Notes: generated by a model from the sequence alone, not told the origin. A DNA stretch of 64,000 nt from Nitrososphaerota archaeon (GCA_023381255.1 JAMCTX010000011.1:1-64000), one strand, 5' to 3'; positions 7,437-14,614 are shown, counted from the stretch's first letter. Numbers and translations: made by a program.

Positions 7437-7816
7437 TGACAACGCTGCCCATTGACCTTTCGCAAATCCCGTATTTTCTTATTGTGTTCTATGCCGCGCT
7501 GCCGGCATTGGTGTTCTTTGTGATGGGCTCTTTCTGGGCGCGCATATACATGATTTTTTCCAGCTTGCTTGGCGCAATGGCCGCCTATGCGGCCCCCATT
7601 GGTTTCCTTCAGCTTTTGATACCGCCAGTGATCCCGTCATTTGTTACTAATCAGATAATGGGCATGGCGGCCGGGATATTGCAGTATGGGTTGCTCATAT
7701 TTGCGGCAATCATATTCTTTGTGCTGGCTTTATTGCAGCACGCCATATTGAAACTGCTTGAATGGTCTCATTGGCGCGGCGAGCACAGGCATGACAGCTA
7801 CGGGGAAAGGGACTGA
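7436..7816 (+). CDS. Membrane protein, 126 aa
   Basis: Three to four hydrophobic segments (about residues 12-30, 36-54, 72-105) are followed by a charged, His/Arg-containing tail (HWRGEHRHDSYGERD). The ATG overlaps the stop of FYTD-tag protein 2, which couples the two proteins and suggests they work together at the membrane. No family recognised. Confidence 0.68.
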   Translation: MTTLPIDLSQIPYFLIVFYAALPALVFFVMGSFWARIYMIFSSLLGAMAAYAAPIGFLQLLIPPVIPSFVTNQIMGMAAGILQYGLLIFAAIIFFVLALLQHAILKLLEWSHWRGEHRHDSYGERD

Positions 7817-7839
7817 ACAAGTTGGATCCAGTTTTGTTT

Positions 7840-7848
7840 GATCTATAT
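7840..7848 (+). promoter_or_regulatory. Element start-site motif (GATCTATAT)
   Basis: GATCTATAT-aat-ATG (7852). It supports the ATG at 7852 over a TTG in frame at 7822. Confidence 0.65.
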
Positions 7849-7851
7849 AAT

Positions 7852-8076
7852 ATGGAATCAACGTATAAAGAACCTCAGCTCGAAAGGATAGACAGCATGG
7901 AGTATATATTAAAGAAAAGCGGGATTGACGGGCTGACGCAGAAGGTGGTCCTGATGCATTATTTCCCGGACCATTTTATTTACGGCGGGCCAAAAATAAG
8001 GAAGAAGGAAGCAGAGCTTGCAAAGGACGGCAAGAAGGTAAGGGCCATCCTTGGCGACATGAAACCATTATTCTGA
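7852..8076 (+). CDS. Small basic element protein, 74 aa
   Basis: A soluble, Lys-rich protein (MESTYKEPQLERIDSMEY...), with a helical first half and a basic second half (KIRKKEAELAKDGKKVRAI). It may be a DNA-binding or adaptor protein, but I recognise no family. The start follows the motif by three bases. The gene ends against the convergent small gene at 8126-8272. Confidence 0.62.
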   Translation: MESTYKEPQLERIDSMEYILKKSGIDGLTQKVVLMHYFPDHFIYGGPKIRKKEAELAKDGKKVRAILGDMKPLF

Positions 8077-8125
8077 AAACAGCCTGCTTAAGTTTTTCAA
8101 TGCGCGCCTGAACAGCCTGGAAAGA

Positions 8126-8272
8126 TTACTTCTTGCTATATTGTGCCTGCCATATTTGAACTTCATGAACCATATATAGTCCCTTTTTGTAGCTGTTATA
8201 TGAAATGAGGCCAGAAGCTGGCTTTTTGACATTGACATTGTCGTACCATCCGCGCAAACGATAGTTAGCCAT
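8126..8272 (-). CDS. Candidate small minus-strand protein, 48 aa
   Basis: A 48-codon frame (MANYRLRGWYDNVNVKKPAS...) whose ATG lies exactly three bases after TATCTATAT on the minus strand. It is basic and rich in Tyr and Asn, with no membrane segment. A longer version of the frame begins at 8314 but would run through the motif. The motif is the main argument that this is a gene. Function unknown. Confidence 0.5.
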   Translation of the reverse strand: MANYRLRGWYDNVNVKKPASGLISYNSYKKGLYMVHEVQIWQAQYSKK

Positions 8273-8275
8273 AAT

Positions 8276-8284
8276 ATATAGATA
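8276..8284 (-). promoter_or_regulatory. Element start-site motif TATCTATAT (minus strand)
   Basis: Minus-strand TATCTATAT-att-ATG (8272). Confidence 0.6.
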
Positions 8285-8353
8285 ACCCTGTTCCACTTGT
8301 GCCACTTGTGGCACTTATAACGTCTGTACCCCGGCACAAAAATTCCGGCTGCC

Positions 8354-8362
8354 CATCTATAT
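8354..8362 (+). promoter_or_regulatory. Element start-site motif (CATCTATAT)
   Basis: CATCTATAT-atc-ATG (8366). The region between 8285 and 8353 shows no gene. Confidence 0.65.
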
Positions 8363-8365
8363 ATC

Positions 8366-8650
8366 ATGAGCTTTGGTTGGGTAATCTGGCTGGTGCCGGT
8401 GCTGTTTGGGATACTTGGGCCTTACTTTAAGCTGCGAATAGGCTACGCGTCGTTCTTTGCGGGCGCGATATTTGCCCTGAGCGCGACTTTTGACCTGGTG
8501 GGCAACCCCATAGGCGCAATTGTCACTGCTGTCCTGCTCGGCCTTCCCTTGCTTCTGGTGGTTGTCTTTGGGTTCCTGATAGGCGCTGGAATAACGGCGA
8601 TAATATACTACATCGCGGCAAAGTTCATGGACACGGGTGAGTTTGATTGA
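8366..8650 (+). CDS. Small polytopic membrane protein, 94 aa
   Basis: An almost wholly hydrophobic protein with about three to four membrane helices (residues 5-20, 30-45, 50-72, 74-85) and a short acidic tail. The start follows the motif by three bases. The stop overlaps a TTG start of FYTD-tag protein 3 (TTGA), the same membrane/FYTD pairing as at 7023/7436 but in reversed order. Confidence 0.68.
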   Translation: MSFGWVIWLVPVLFGILGPYFKLRIGYASFFAGAIFALSATFDLVGNPIGAIVTAVLLGLPLLLVVVFGFLIGAGITAIIYYIAAKFMDTGEFD

Positions 8651-9024
8651 CCAAGGCAAAGAAAGCGGCAAAGAACTGGCTGAAAGGGCAACATGACACA
8701 ATATTCTACACGGACGAGAAAGGCAGGCGCAGGGCGATAAGGCATATAGACGAAGTCAATAAGGGCAGGCTTGAGGGCATCCTTGCGTCATTGCAGCCGC
8801 AGCTTGCGTCAGCGCAGCAGACTTTGCAGCAAAACGGGATAAAGCCTGCCGGCAACACAATGGACACGGAAGGCCATGTGATAGAGGTCAACAACAACGG
8901 GCAGATAGAGAAATACCAGTACGACCCCGACAAGGTGTCAAGGGAGCAGGCAAGACAGGACGTGCAGAATTACGTAAAGCTTGCCACGCAAGTAGCTGAA
9001 TTAGCCGCGCTGCTTGCAGCATAA
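8647..9024 (+). CDS. FYTD-tag protein 3, 125 aa
   Basis: A basic N-terminus (TKAKKAAKNWLKG) precedes FYTDEKGRRRAI (about residues 20-31), the tag shared with 6706 and 7023. A Gln/Ala-rich helical region follows (LASLQPQLASAQQTLQQNG). The start is a TTG that overlaps the preceding stop. The combination of a basic tail and a shared tag would fit a DNA- or virion-associated protein, but no family is recognised. Confidence 0.65.
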   Translation: MTKAKKAAKNWLKGQHDTIFYTDEKGRRRAIRHIDEVNKGRLEGILASLQPQLASAQQTLQQNGIKPAGNTMDTEGHVIEVNNNGQIEKYQYDPDKVSREQARQDVQNYVKLATQVAELAALLAA

Positions 9025-9062
9025 AATAAAAAATAATCGTCTATTTCATTTTTTAGGCAAAA
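9025..9062. terminator. AT-rich convergent terminator region
   Basis: Between converging genes there are A- and T-rich runs on both strands (AAATAAAAAATAAT and CATTTTTTAGG), suitable for termination from either side. Confidence 0.35.
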
Positions 9063-9067
9063 ATAAT

Positions 9068-9256
9068 TTATTTTCTGCCATAATGAATGTAAATGGCTAC
9101 TATTATCGAGCCTATGCCCGTCAGCGAGCATGTGGTTGATATGCCCGAAATGACCTGCCCTATATCATAACTGTTTGACATCGGGTAAACAAAAGTAAGG
9201 ACAATCCCAGCCATGACAAGTATTATTCCCAGCATAAGAGGGTTTTTTGCGTTCAT
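9068..9256 (-). CDS. Two-helix membrane protein, 62 aa
   Basis: MNAKNPLMLGIILVMAG begins a first membrane helix (about residues 6-25), and a second covers about 35-57 before the basic end HYGRK. I chose the ATG at 9256, just after the stop (9261-9263) of the upstream minus-strand gene, in place of the longer frame from 9334 that would overlap it. The two genes form a small leftward operon. No family recognised. Confidence 0.58.
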   Translation of the reverse strand: MNAKNPLMLGIILVMAGIVLTFVYPMSNSYDIGQVISGISTTCSLTGIGSIIVAIYIHYGRK

Positions 9257-9260
9257 TGCA

Positions 9261-9452
9261 TTACACCGCCTCAAAGACGGCAACCTTGAAATAGCCTTCT
9301 CGGGCCAAGCTGTGCGCAATCCTTTCCGCCGCATGCCTGTTTGCCGCGGGATGATGTTCTATTTTACTATAATACTTTCTTTGCGCGAGAATATCGTATT
9401 TGTATTTGCCAGGCCTTCTGTATGGCCATTTTACCCAACTTATTTCTGTCAT
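9261..9452 (-). CDS. Small basic element protein, 63 aa
   Basis: A basic protein (MTEISWVKWPYRRPGKYKYD...) with a helical, His/Ala-rich middle (HHPAANRHAAERIAHSLAREG) and a short hydrophobic end. The ATG lies four bases after TATCTATAT. It is divergent from the gene at 9501, and only 48 bases separate the two starts, with one motif facing each way. It is the first gene of a two-gene leftward unit. The pattern 'residue-rich helix plus FKVAVFE' hints at an HTH-less nucleic-acid-binding or modification-recognition protein, but I cannot assign a family. Confidence 0.58.
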   Translation of the reverse strand: MTEISWVKWPYRRPGKYKYDILAQRKYYSKIEHHPAANRHAAERIAHSLAREGYFKVAVFEAV

Positions 9453-9456
9453 TACA

Positions 9457-9465
9457 ATATAGATA
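9457..9465 (-). promoter_or_regulatory. Element start-site motif TATCTATAT (minus strand)
   Basis: Minus-strand TATCTATAT-tgta-ATG (9452). It forms a divergent pair with the copy at 9489. Confidence 0.65.
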
Positions 9466-9488
9466 GCCCCACCAAAATTTTGCGTTCA

Positions 9489-9497
9489 TATCTATAT
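9489..9497 (+). promoter_or_regulatory. Element start-site motif TATCTATAT
   Basis: TATCTATAT-gtc-ATG (9501). It decides the start of the first surface-protein gene; the open frame extends upstream to 9213 but crosses the divergent gene. Confidence 0.72.
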
Positions 9498-9500
9498 GTC

Positions 9501-10028
9501 ATGGACAGCAAAATCGTTGGGGTTGGCGCGATAGCAATATTTCTTGTAGCGATGGTAGCCGTGCTTGGAACGGGAGAGATACCCGCGCCGCCAGGCACGG
9601 GCACGCAGGTGGCAAACGTAATCGTGTCGGTTGACGGCACATGGAACGGATACCTGAACATCCCCTTTGAGACCGCAACTGTTTCAATAACTCAGATAAC
9701 GCCATCAATCACGGATTACCACAACGTGCTTTATTCGGTGATAACAACATCGGGAGGGCAGCAGCTCAGCACGGCGGACACGTCAAAGGCTAAAATAGAA
9801 TACACGCTCGTGGCCGACGGGGAAACACAGGCATCGGGAACGGTGTATTTCACGCTTTCAAGCAACTGGAACGTGCAGTATATCATAAAGAACGTGCCCG
9901 TTGGAACATACACTCTTACCGTGATAGTTTTCGAGTACTGGACAAACGGCATCCTGGGTTCCGGATGGTCGCAGAGGACATCATCTGAAACAACCGTAAC
10001 GGTCAACCCGAGTTCGTCGTCAGGGTGA
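9501..10028 (+). CDS. Exported beta-rich surface protein, 175 aa
   Basis: An N-terminal hydrophobic segment (MDSKIVGVGAIAIFLVAMV) serves as signal or membrane anchor. Pro/Gly spacers (IPAPPGTGTQ) follow, then a beta-sandwich-like domain rich in Thr, Ser and Val that ends in a Ser-rich tail. The alternation of hydrophobic and polar residues and the ending VTVNPSSSSG are typical of extracellular archaeal proteins. It is the first gene of the surface cassette and lies six bases upstream of the DUF2341 protein gene. No precise family. Confidence 0.68.
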   Translation: MDSKIVGVGAIAIFLVAMVAVLGTGEIPAPPGTGTQVANVIVSVDGTWNGYLNIPFETATVSITQITPSITDYHNVLYSVITTSGGQQLSTADTSKAKIEYTLVADGETQASGTVYFTLSSNWNVQYIIKNVPVGTYTLTVIVFEYWTNGILGSGWSQRTSSETTVTVNPSSSSG

Positions 10029-10034
10029 TCCCCA

Positions 10035-11732
10035 GTGAAAAGCTCAGTAGCTTTCGCCCTCATGGTCGGCTTAGTCATTTCAATAGTGGTAATCGGGAGC
10101 ATGGCGGAAGTGCCTTATGAAAGCAACGGCGCGACATACAGCATAGGCGTAAAGAAAGTCACCCTGAACCTGAACGGATATACGCCATATTCGCAGACAA
10201 TCGCCAAGCCGATTACCGACGGCGGCCTGCTTTCATACCTCGCTTATTCATGGTACACGGCCCCTCCAAGCTCCGGCGGAACTACCATTTCATCATTCAG
10301 CCTGACCCTTGACGGCATAAGCGCCTCAGGACAGTACGTGAAAGCAAACTCAGGCGCGGTTGACAACACCATAAACGTGCTGGCGCAGTTGTACAGCAAG
10401 CCATATAACAGCACATCGTGGGTTCTTGACGGCGAACAAAACTGGACAGATGAAAGCATACCGTTCTCTGTGTCATCGTGGACAAGCCCAAGCTATTCCC
10501 TGTCCCCGCTCAACCAGAGTTCAACGGTTGAAATACCGATAACCATCAGCAACGCGCAAAGCTCGGCAACGCCAAATCCGTTCCAGCAGATGATTTCAAT
10601 CAACCCTTCGTTGTACACCTCGCTTGAAGCATCGAACCTCGGAAACCTGCGGTTTTACAATTCGTCAGGCGATGAACTTTACGCCTGGCTGGAAAATTAT
10701 ACGGGCAGCACAACACCGAATGAAGCCACAAACGCCACAATCTGGGTCAAGCTGACTGATTCAATCCCCGCCAATTCCCAAGCAATAATATACATGAAAT
10801 TTGAGCCGACAACCACAAATTTTGACGGCGTGTACTGGGGAGAAGCTCCGCAGTTGAGCCCGACTTATGCCGAGTATGACAACGGCCAGAACGTGTTCAT
10901 CGATTACTGGAACTTTAAGGGGACGACCCTGCCAAGCGGATGGACAGCCAGTACTCCTGGTGAAGCAACAGTAGCCGCAAACAACGGCCTTGAGGTACTG
11001 GAAATTGACTCAGGATATATAGCGTCGCTTCATTACGGAACGGCAATAAACAGCAATACCGAAGTAATTGACGTGTATGGACAATTTCTTGACCCGTACG
11101 ACCAAGCTTTTAGTTCCATCGGCTATGAGCTGCAGAACAACAATTATTGGGCTGGATGGTATTATGTATATTCTCCAATGGGTGTTAATTTTATGACTGG
11201 GTCTGGTTCGTCTGGTACATATACGGCAAATATTCCAAAAGCTGATGACAAGCTGTGGGGCGTATATTCTTGGTGTACTACAAGTTCCGCAAATTATGCG
11301 ACGTGGTATAATTACAAAAGTTATGGAACGGCCACCAACAGTAATGGAAATTCAAACGGCGAAATTTATATTCAATCAAATGGCGGACAGGTAAACGTAT
11401 ATTGGATAAGGGTCAGGAGTTACCCACCGAATGGCGTAATGCCGACTGCGGTCGTGGGTGCAACACCAGGTTCCCACCAGCAGTACGACTTCGCGATAAA
11501 GCTGACGGCCTTGGGCTTGAACGCGATAACCGGGTCGCAAATGAGCTATTCGACATGGCTCAACCTTTCAAGCGACTTATATTGGCAGGACAACATATTC
11601 AGGTCAAACATATTCAGCATTTCAGGCATGACCCCGGTGTTCACGCTGCCCATGACCGCAATATACGCGCTGATGACGCTCTGGATCGGTGTCGGCTTTG
11701 TGGTAATGCGGTTACGGCACGAGGACGACTGA
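10035..11732 (+). CDS. Large exported protein with DUF2341-like domain and C-terminal anchor
   Basis: A 565-residue protein. An N-terminal hydrophobic segment (about residues 5-24) is followed by a beta-rich region of about 160 residues. A DUF2341-like domain lies at about 175-275 (LRFYNSSGDELYAWLENYTG ... TIWVKLTDSIPANSQAIIYM), then a lectin/laminin-G-like region (about 290-470), and a C-terminal membrane helix (about 537-557) with the basic end MRLRHEDD. It has many N-x-S/T sites. DUF2341 is found in secreted or surface proteins of archaea and bacteria; its function is not known. GTG start at 10035. It could be the main spike or adhesin of the element's particle or a cell-surface component for mating. 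Confidence 0.75.
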   Translation: MKSSVAFALMVGLVISIVVIGSMAEVPYESNGATYSIGVKKVTLNLNGYTPYSQTIAKPITDGGLLSYLAYSWYTAPPSSGGTTISSFSLTLDGISASGQYVKANSGAVDNTINVLAQLYSKPYNSTSWVLDGEQNWTDESIPFSVSSWTSPSYSLSPLNQSSTVEIPITISNAQSSATPNPFQQMISINPSLYTSLEASNLGNLRFYNSSGDELYAWLENYTGSTTPNEATNATIWVKLTDSIPANSQAIIYMKFEPTTTNFDGVYWGEAPQLSPTYAEYDNGQNVFIDYWNFKGTTLPSGWTASTPGEATVAANNGLEVLEIDSGYIASLHYGTAINSNTEVIDVYGQFLDPYDQAFSSIGYELQNNNYWAGWYYVYSPMGVNFMTGSGSSGTYTANIPKADDKLWGVYSWCTTSSANYATWYNYKSYGTATNSNGNSNGEIYIQSNGGQVNVYWIRVRSYPPNGVMPTAVVGATPGSHQQYDFAIKLTALGLNAITGSQMSYSTWLNLSSDLYWQDNIFRSNIFSISGMTPVFTLPMTAIYALMTLWIGVGFVVMRLRHEDD

Positions 11733-11749
11733 CCGGATTTTAGTCGGCA

Positions 11750-11758
11750 TATCTATAT
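11750..11758 (+). promoter_or_regulatory. Element start-site motif TATCTATAT
   Basis: TATCTATAT-ggc-ATG (11762), the same 12-base arrangement as at the integrase. Confidence 0.72.
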
Positions 11759-11761
11759 GGC

Positions 11762-11980
11762 ATGGGCGAGGAAGTCAGTTTTCCGTATGACGCGATTTTG
11801 TTCCTGGCAATATCGATGATTATCTTCCTTTACACCATGCTAGGCGACTACTTTGCGGCGCAGACCGCAGACCTTTTTGTGTATCTAATATACGGCATGA
11901 TGGACGTGGTCAGCGTCGCCTTTGCCGCGTTCCTGACTACCATGTATGACAGGGAGGAAAAAGGAGGGGAGCCGTTCTAA
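11762..11980 (+). CDS. Small membrane protein paired with the protease, 72 aa
   Basis: Two hydrophobic helices (about residues 9-26 and 38-59) and a charged C-terminus (YDREEKGGEPF). Its stop and the ATG of the CPBP protease gene share one base (TAATG), so the two products are coupled. It could be a partner or substrate-presenting subunit of the protease; that is inference from coupling. No family recognised. Confidence 0.66.
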   Translation: MGEEVSFPYDAILFLAISMIIFLYTMLGDYFAAQTADLFVYLIYGMMDVVSVAFAAFLTTMYDREEKGGEPF

Positions 11981-12516
11981 TGAGGAAGAACAATTACGGG
12001 CTTTTGCTGGTGCGGGGCTTTACTGCATCGCTGGCGGGATTGGTTTTCATTTCATACATGTTCAGCTCCAGCGGGGGCTTCAGCATGGCTTCAACCCTGA
12101 ACAGCAACGCATTTTTCTATCTATTCGCGGTAGGGCCATCAGAGGAAATCATATTCAGGTATTTTATCCCGCTTGTAATCATGGTCTTTGCCGATGTTTC
12201 GTACATGGTTGGCGGGGTGATTGGCGGGGTCATGTTCGGCCTGGCGCATTACTGGGCATACGGCGGCTCGATAGCGAGCATGGTCATGGCGATGGTGGCA
12301 GGCATCTGGCAGGCCGTCGTGGTGTGGCAGTATTCCATGCGCAGGGACGGCAAGTTCACGTTCATGCCGGGGCTTGTATCCGTCATGCTTGGGCACGGTC
12401 TCTATGATTATTTCGTGACCACGGTGCCGGGGATAATGCTATATGTCGGTGCTGCATGCACGGCTGTATTTGTGCTGACGTTTGTCATAATCAAGGTAGA
12501 AGAGGAAGAGGCATAA
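11980..12516 (+). CDS. CPBP-family intramembrane protease
   Basis: A 178-residue polytopic membrane protein with the three signatures of the CPBP (CAAX protease and bacteriocin-processing, formerly Abi) family: EExxxR as E55-E56-I-I-F-R60, a second motif FGLAHYW with H90, and a third HGLYDYF with H139. These residues form the glutamate/histidine active site of Rce1-like proteases. In bacteria and archaea the family processes prenylated or small peptides or gives immunity. Here it sits in the middle of a surface-protein cassette of a mobile element, so it may mature the exported proteins or act against host or rival envelope factors. The family call is strong; the role is inferred. Confidence 0.85.
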   Translation: MRKNNYGLLLVRGFTASLAGLVFISYMFSSSGGFSMASTLNSNAFFYLFAVGPSEEIIFRYFIPLVIMVFADVSYMVGGVIGGVMFGLAHYWAYGGSIASMVMAMVAGIWQAVVVWQYSMRRDGKFTFMPGLVSVMLGHGLYDYFVTTVPGIMLYVGAACTAVFVLTFVIIKVEEEEA

Positions 12517-12547
12517 CCGCGTTTAAGGCACCATTTTTTGATCTGTA

Positions 12548-12556
12548 TATCTATAT
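12548..12556 (+). promoter_or_regulatory. Element start-site motif TATCTATAT
   Basis: TATCTATAT lies 11 bases before the ATG at 12568. If the motif sets a start about four bases downstream of itself, this mRNA would have a short leader of roughly 8 bases. Confidence 0.6.
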
Positions 12557-12567
12557 ATTGACAAGAA

Positions 12568-13419
12568 ATGGAAATAGACAAAAAAGAGGTAATAATCATT
12601 GGCATAATAGTAGTGGCGGCATTTGTGGCAGCATATCCTTTCATCCCGTACTTTCACCAGAACAACACCGTAACAACATCAAGTTCTGGCAGCGGAGGCT
12701 CAACGGCGGGGGCTTCGGCGCAGCCTTACGTTGATTACATAACTTCAAGCGGCGAGGTCATAAGGGAATATCTCAACACCGGGCAGATATACATAGTCGA
12801 ACCCGACGGGCAGCTTGAGCCTTACAGCAATTCGCTTACATTCGTGGCTCCCGGCACTACAACGGCAGTCACCGATGTCCAGTACGGCTTTACGCTGACA
12901 TTGACAGGGCAGTACCTTGAGGGCACTTCAAGCGCGCAGAACATCACTGTTACCGTGACGGCAGACCTTGAAGGAAACGGAACAGGGCAGAGCTACACGA
13001 TATTTAACGCAGCAAACTACCCATACAGCATTTCTGGGTCACCAACGTCAAAGGTGACAGGCACCGAGACGATAACTTCAAGCGCATATAACATGACAAC
13101 GCTGGCACAGGATATTTGGGGAACGGGATTCAGCACGGCTTCAACCGCAACATATTGGCCGCAATACTACGTCTCAATAACGGCAAAGGCGACAAACGTG
13201 TTCGGGCAGCAGTTGCAGTCAACCGCAAGCACAACATATCCATATACTACAATTGGCGCATGGCAGTGGGCTGCGCCGCAGCTATCGGTAAGCCTGGGCA
13301 GCGCAAGCACAACATACAGCATAATTCCGGGAGTAAGCAACACAAACCTTGCAATAGGCATAGTCATCATAGCGGCAATAGTGCTGGCGATGTACATGTT
13401 CGTGCGGAGGGAGCGGTGA
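12568..13419 (+). CDS. Exported surface protein with two terminal membrane helices, 283 aa
   Basis: An N-terminal anchor (VIIIGIIVVAAFVAAYPFIPYF, kept here only as its location, about residues 8-28) leads into a Ser/Gly/Thr linker. A beta-rich ectodomain (about 50-255) with several N-x-T/S sites follows, and then a C-terminal membrane helix (about 260-279) ending in the basic RRER. The Thr/Ser content and double anchor match the other cassette proteins (10035, 13941, 14638, 15921). No family recognised. Likely a virion envelope or cell-surface protein of the element. Confidence 0.7.
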   Translation: MEIDKKEVIIIGIIVVAAFVAAYPFIPYFHQNNTVTTSSSGSGGSTAGASAQPYVDYITSSGEVIREYLNTGQIYIVEPDGQLEPYSNSLTFVAPGTTTAVTDVQYGFTLTLTGQYLEGTSSAQNITVTVTADLEGNGTGQSYTIFNAANYPYSISGSPTSKVTGTETITSSAYNMTTLAQDIWGTGFSTASTATYWPQYYVSITAKATNVFGQQLQSTASTTYPYTTIGAWQWAAPQLSVSLGSASTTYSIIPGVSNTNLAIGIVIIAAIVLAMYMFVRRER

Positions 13420-13436
13420 TAAAAAAATGACTGACA

Positions 13437-13445
13437 TATCTATAT
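13437..13445 (+). promoter_or_regulatory. Element start-site motif TATCTATAT followed by a Shine-Dalgarno
   Basis: TATCTATAT is followed by GGTGAGG (13446-13452), five bases and ATG (13458). Here a short leader with a ribosome binding site replaces the leaderless arrangement, which argues that the motif acts in transcription and not in translation. Confidence 0.7.
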
Positions 13446-13457
13446 GGTGAGGACACA

Positions 13458-13934
13458 ATGGAAAAATTCCAAATAATGGGAATACTGGCAATCGTCTTTA
13501 TAGGAGCAGGAGCATACATGGCATACGTACCGGGTTCTTTCATGCCAATAGCAACACAGTCAAGCTCGCTTAACACGCTGAGCAAGCCGACCCAGATAGT
13601 GCTCAGCGCAACATCAATGACATCTTCAGTAGGAAAGGGAACATTGACCATCACCCCGTACAATGGCTACCTGATGAACGAGACTTTGTCCGTAGTGATA
13701 AAGCCAACATCATTGGGCGCAAGCGCGGCGACAGCAAACATAACAGCATATTCAACACTGCCTTTGACCCTGGTAAAGGGAGGCACTGACGGCAACGCAA
13801 CATACATGCTGCCGATAACAAACCAGCCACTCAGCATAACCTTCATCAACTCATTCAGCAACACCACGGCAACTTACAGCATCACATACAGCGTTTCAGG
13901 GCCATTGAGTAACAGCACGGAGGTATCAGGGTGA
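13458..13934 (+). CDS. Exported surface protein, 158 aa
   Basis: The N-terminal hydrophobic segment (about residues 6-22) acts as a signal or anchor. A Thr/Ser-rich beta domain follows, with several N-x-S/T sites near the end (NSFSNTTATYS, LSNSTEVSG). Unlike its neighbours it has no C-terminal membrane helix. The ATG has the ribosome binding site GGTGAGG at the right distance. The next gene follows after six bases with its own GGTGA, so the two are one operon. No family recognised. Confidence 0.68.
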   Translation: MEKFQIMGILAIVFIGAGAYMAYVPGSFMPIATQSSSLNTLSKPTQIVLSATSMTSSVGKGTLTITPYNGYLMNETLSVVIKPTSLGASAATANITAYSTLPLTLVKGGTDGNATYMLPITNQPLSITFINSFSNTTATYSITYSVSGPLSNSTEVSG

Positions 13935-13940
13935 TAAAAA

Positions 13941-14567
13941 ATGATGACACAGATTTCTAAACCAAAAGCAGCTTTCATTGGGGCATTCGTACTACTGATG
14001 GTACTCGGCATGGGCATGGGCGTGGCAACACACGCAGCTTCTTCAGGAACAACAATTCTCGTAACACCGTCAGGAGGGGCAACCTTCCAGAACACCGGAT
14101 GGACACCGCAGTCATACACGGTCAACACCGCAAGCGTGCAGGGCGACCAGCAGGTAGTCATAACGGTAACGGGAACAACAAGCACCGATTCATACGCAAG
14201 ATACCTGGTGGTAAGCGTCAACGGGCACGTGCTTAACGCGCAGGCACTCACAAAGGGGAGCTTCGGCGGCGGCATAGGCGGGTACTACTCCGACATAGTG
14301 TCGGGGTCGTTCTCGGTGACTTATGACATTACACCATACGTACAGGGCGTTTCATCAAGCACTGTGTTGATAGGGCTGACAACACAAAGCGGGTCATGGA
14401 ACGTGCAGGGAGCAATAGTCGGCAACGGCGCAGGGCAGTCGGTGGTAATACCGTCAAGCCTGACAGGAACACAGTACGTATTCAGCACGGCAGAAGTATT
14501 GGCGGCACTTGGCGTGGTCTTTGCTGTCATAGCCGGAATACTGTACGAGACACAGAAGCATTCATAA
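13941..14567 (+). CDS. Exported surface protein with two membrane anchors, 208 aa
   Basis: An N-terminal hydrophobic segment (about residues 10-32) ending in the signal-peptidase-like THAASS is followed by a beta-sandwich-like ectodomain (about 38-175) rich in Thr, Gly and Val, and a C-terminal membrane helix (about 183-200) with a short basic tail. GGTGA (13929-13933) precedes the ATG. It shares an operon with the gene at 13458. Architecture is the same as the other cassette proteins; no family recognised. Confidence 0.68.
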   Translation: MMTQISKPKAAFIGAFVLLMVLGMGMGVATHAASSGTTILVTPSGGATFQNTGWTPQSYTVNTASVQGDQQVVITVTGTTSTDSYARYLVVSVNGHVLNAQALTKGSFGGGIGGYYSDIVSGSFSVTYDITPYVQGVSSSTVLIGLTTQSGSWNVQGAIVGNGAGQSVVIPSSLTGTQYVFSTAEVLAALGVVFAVIAGILYETQKHS

Positions 14568-14576
14568 AAGCAAAGT

Positions 14577-14614
14577 CTATATTTTTTATTTATTTTTTGG
14601 TTTTAAGTTTTTTA
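14577..14614 (+). terminator. T-rich terminator
   Basis: Three T tracts in a row (ATTTTTTATTTATTTTTTGG and AGTTTTTTAG) follow the stop at 14567 and precede the motif of the next gene. This is a typical archaeal T-run terminator. Confidence 0.45.

Noticed and set aside
9213..9500. N-terminal extension of the surface protein gene
   Set aside because: It crosses two minus-strand genes and the TATCTATAT motif; the start at 9501 fits motif and signal anchor.
11402..11743. Open frame inside the DUF2341 protein gene
   Set aside because: Shadow frame of a gene with good codon structure; the hydrophilic His/Arg-rich product is typical of an alternative frame.
13116..13430. Open frame inside the 12568 surface protein gene
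   Set aside because: Shadow of the Thr/Ser-rich coding sequence in another frame.
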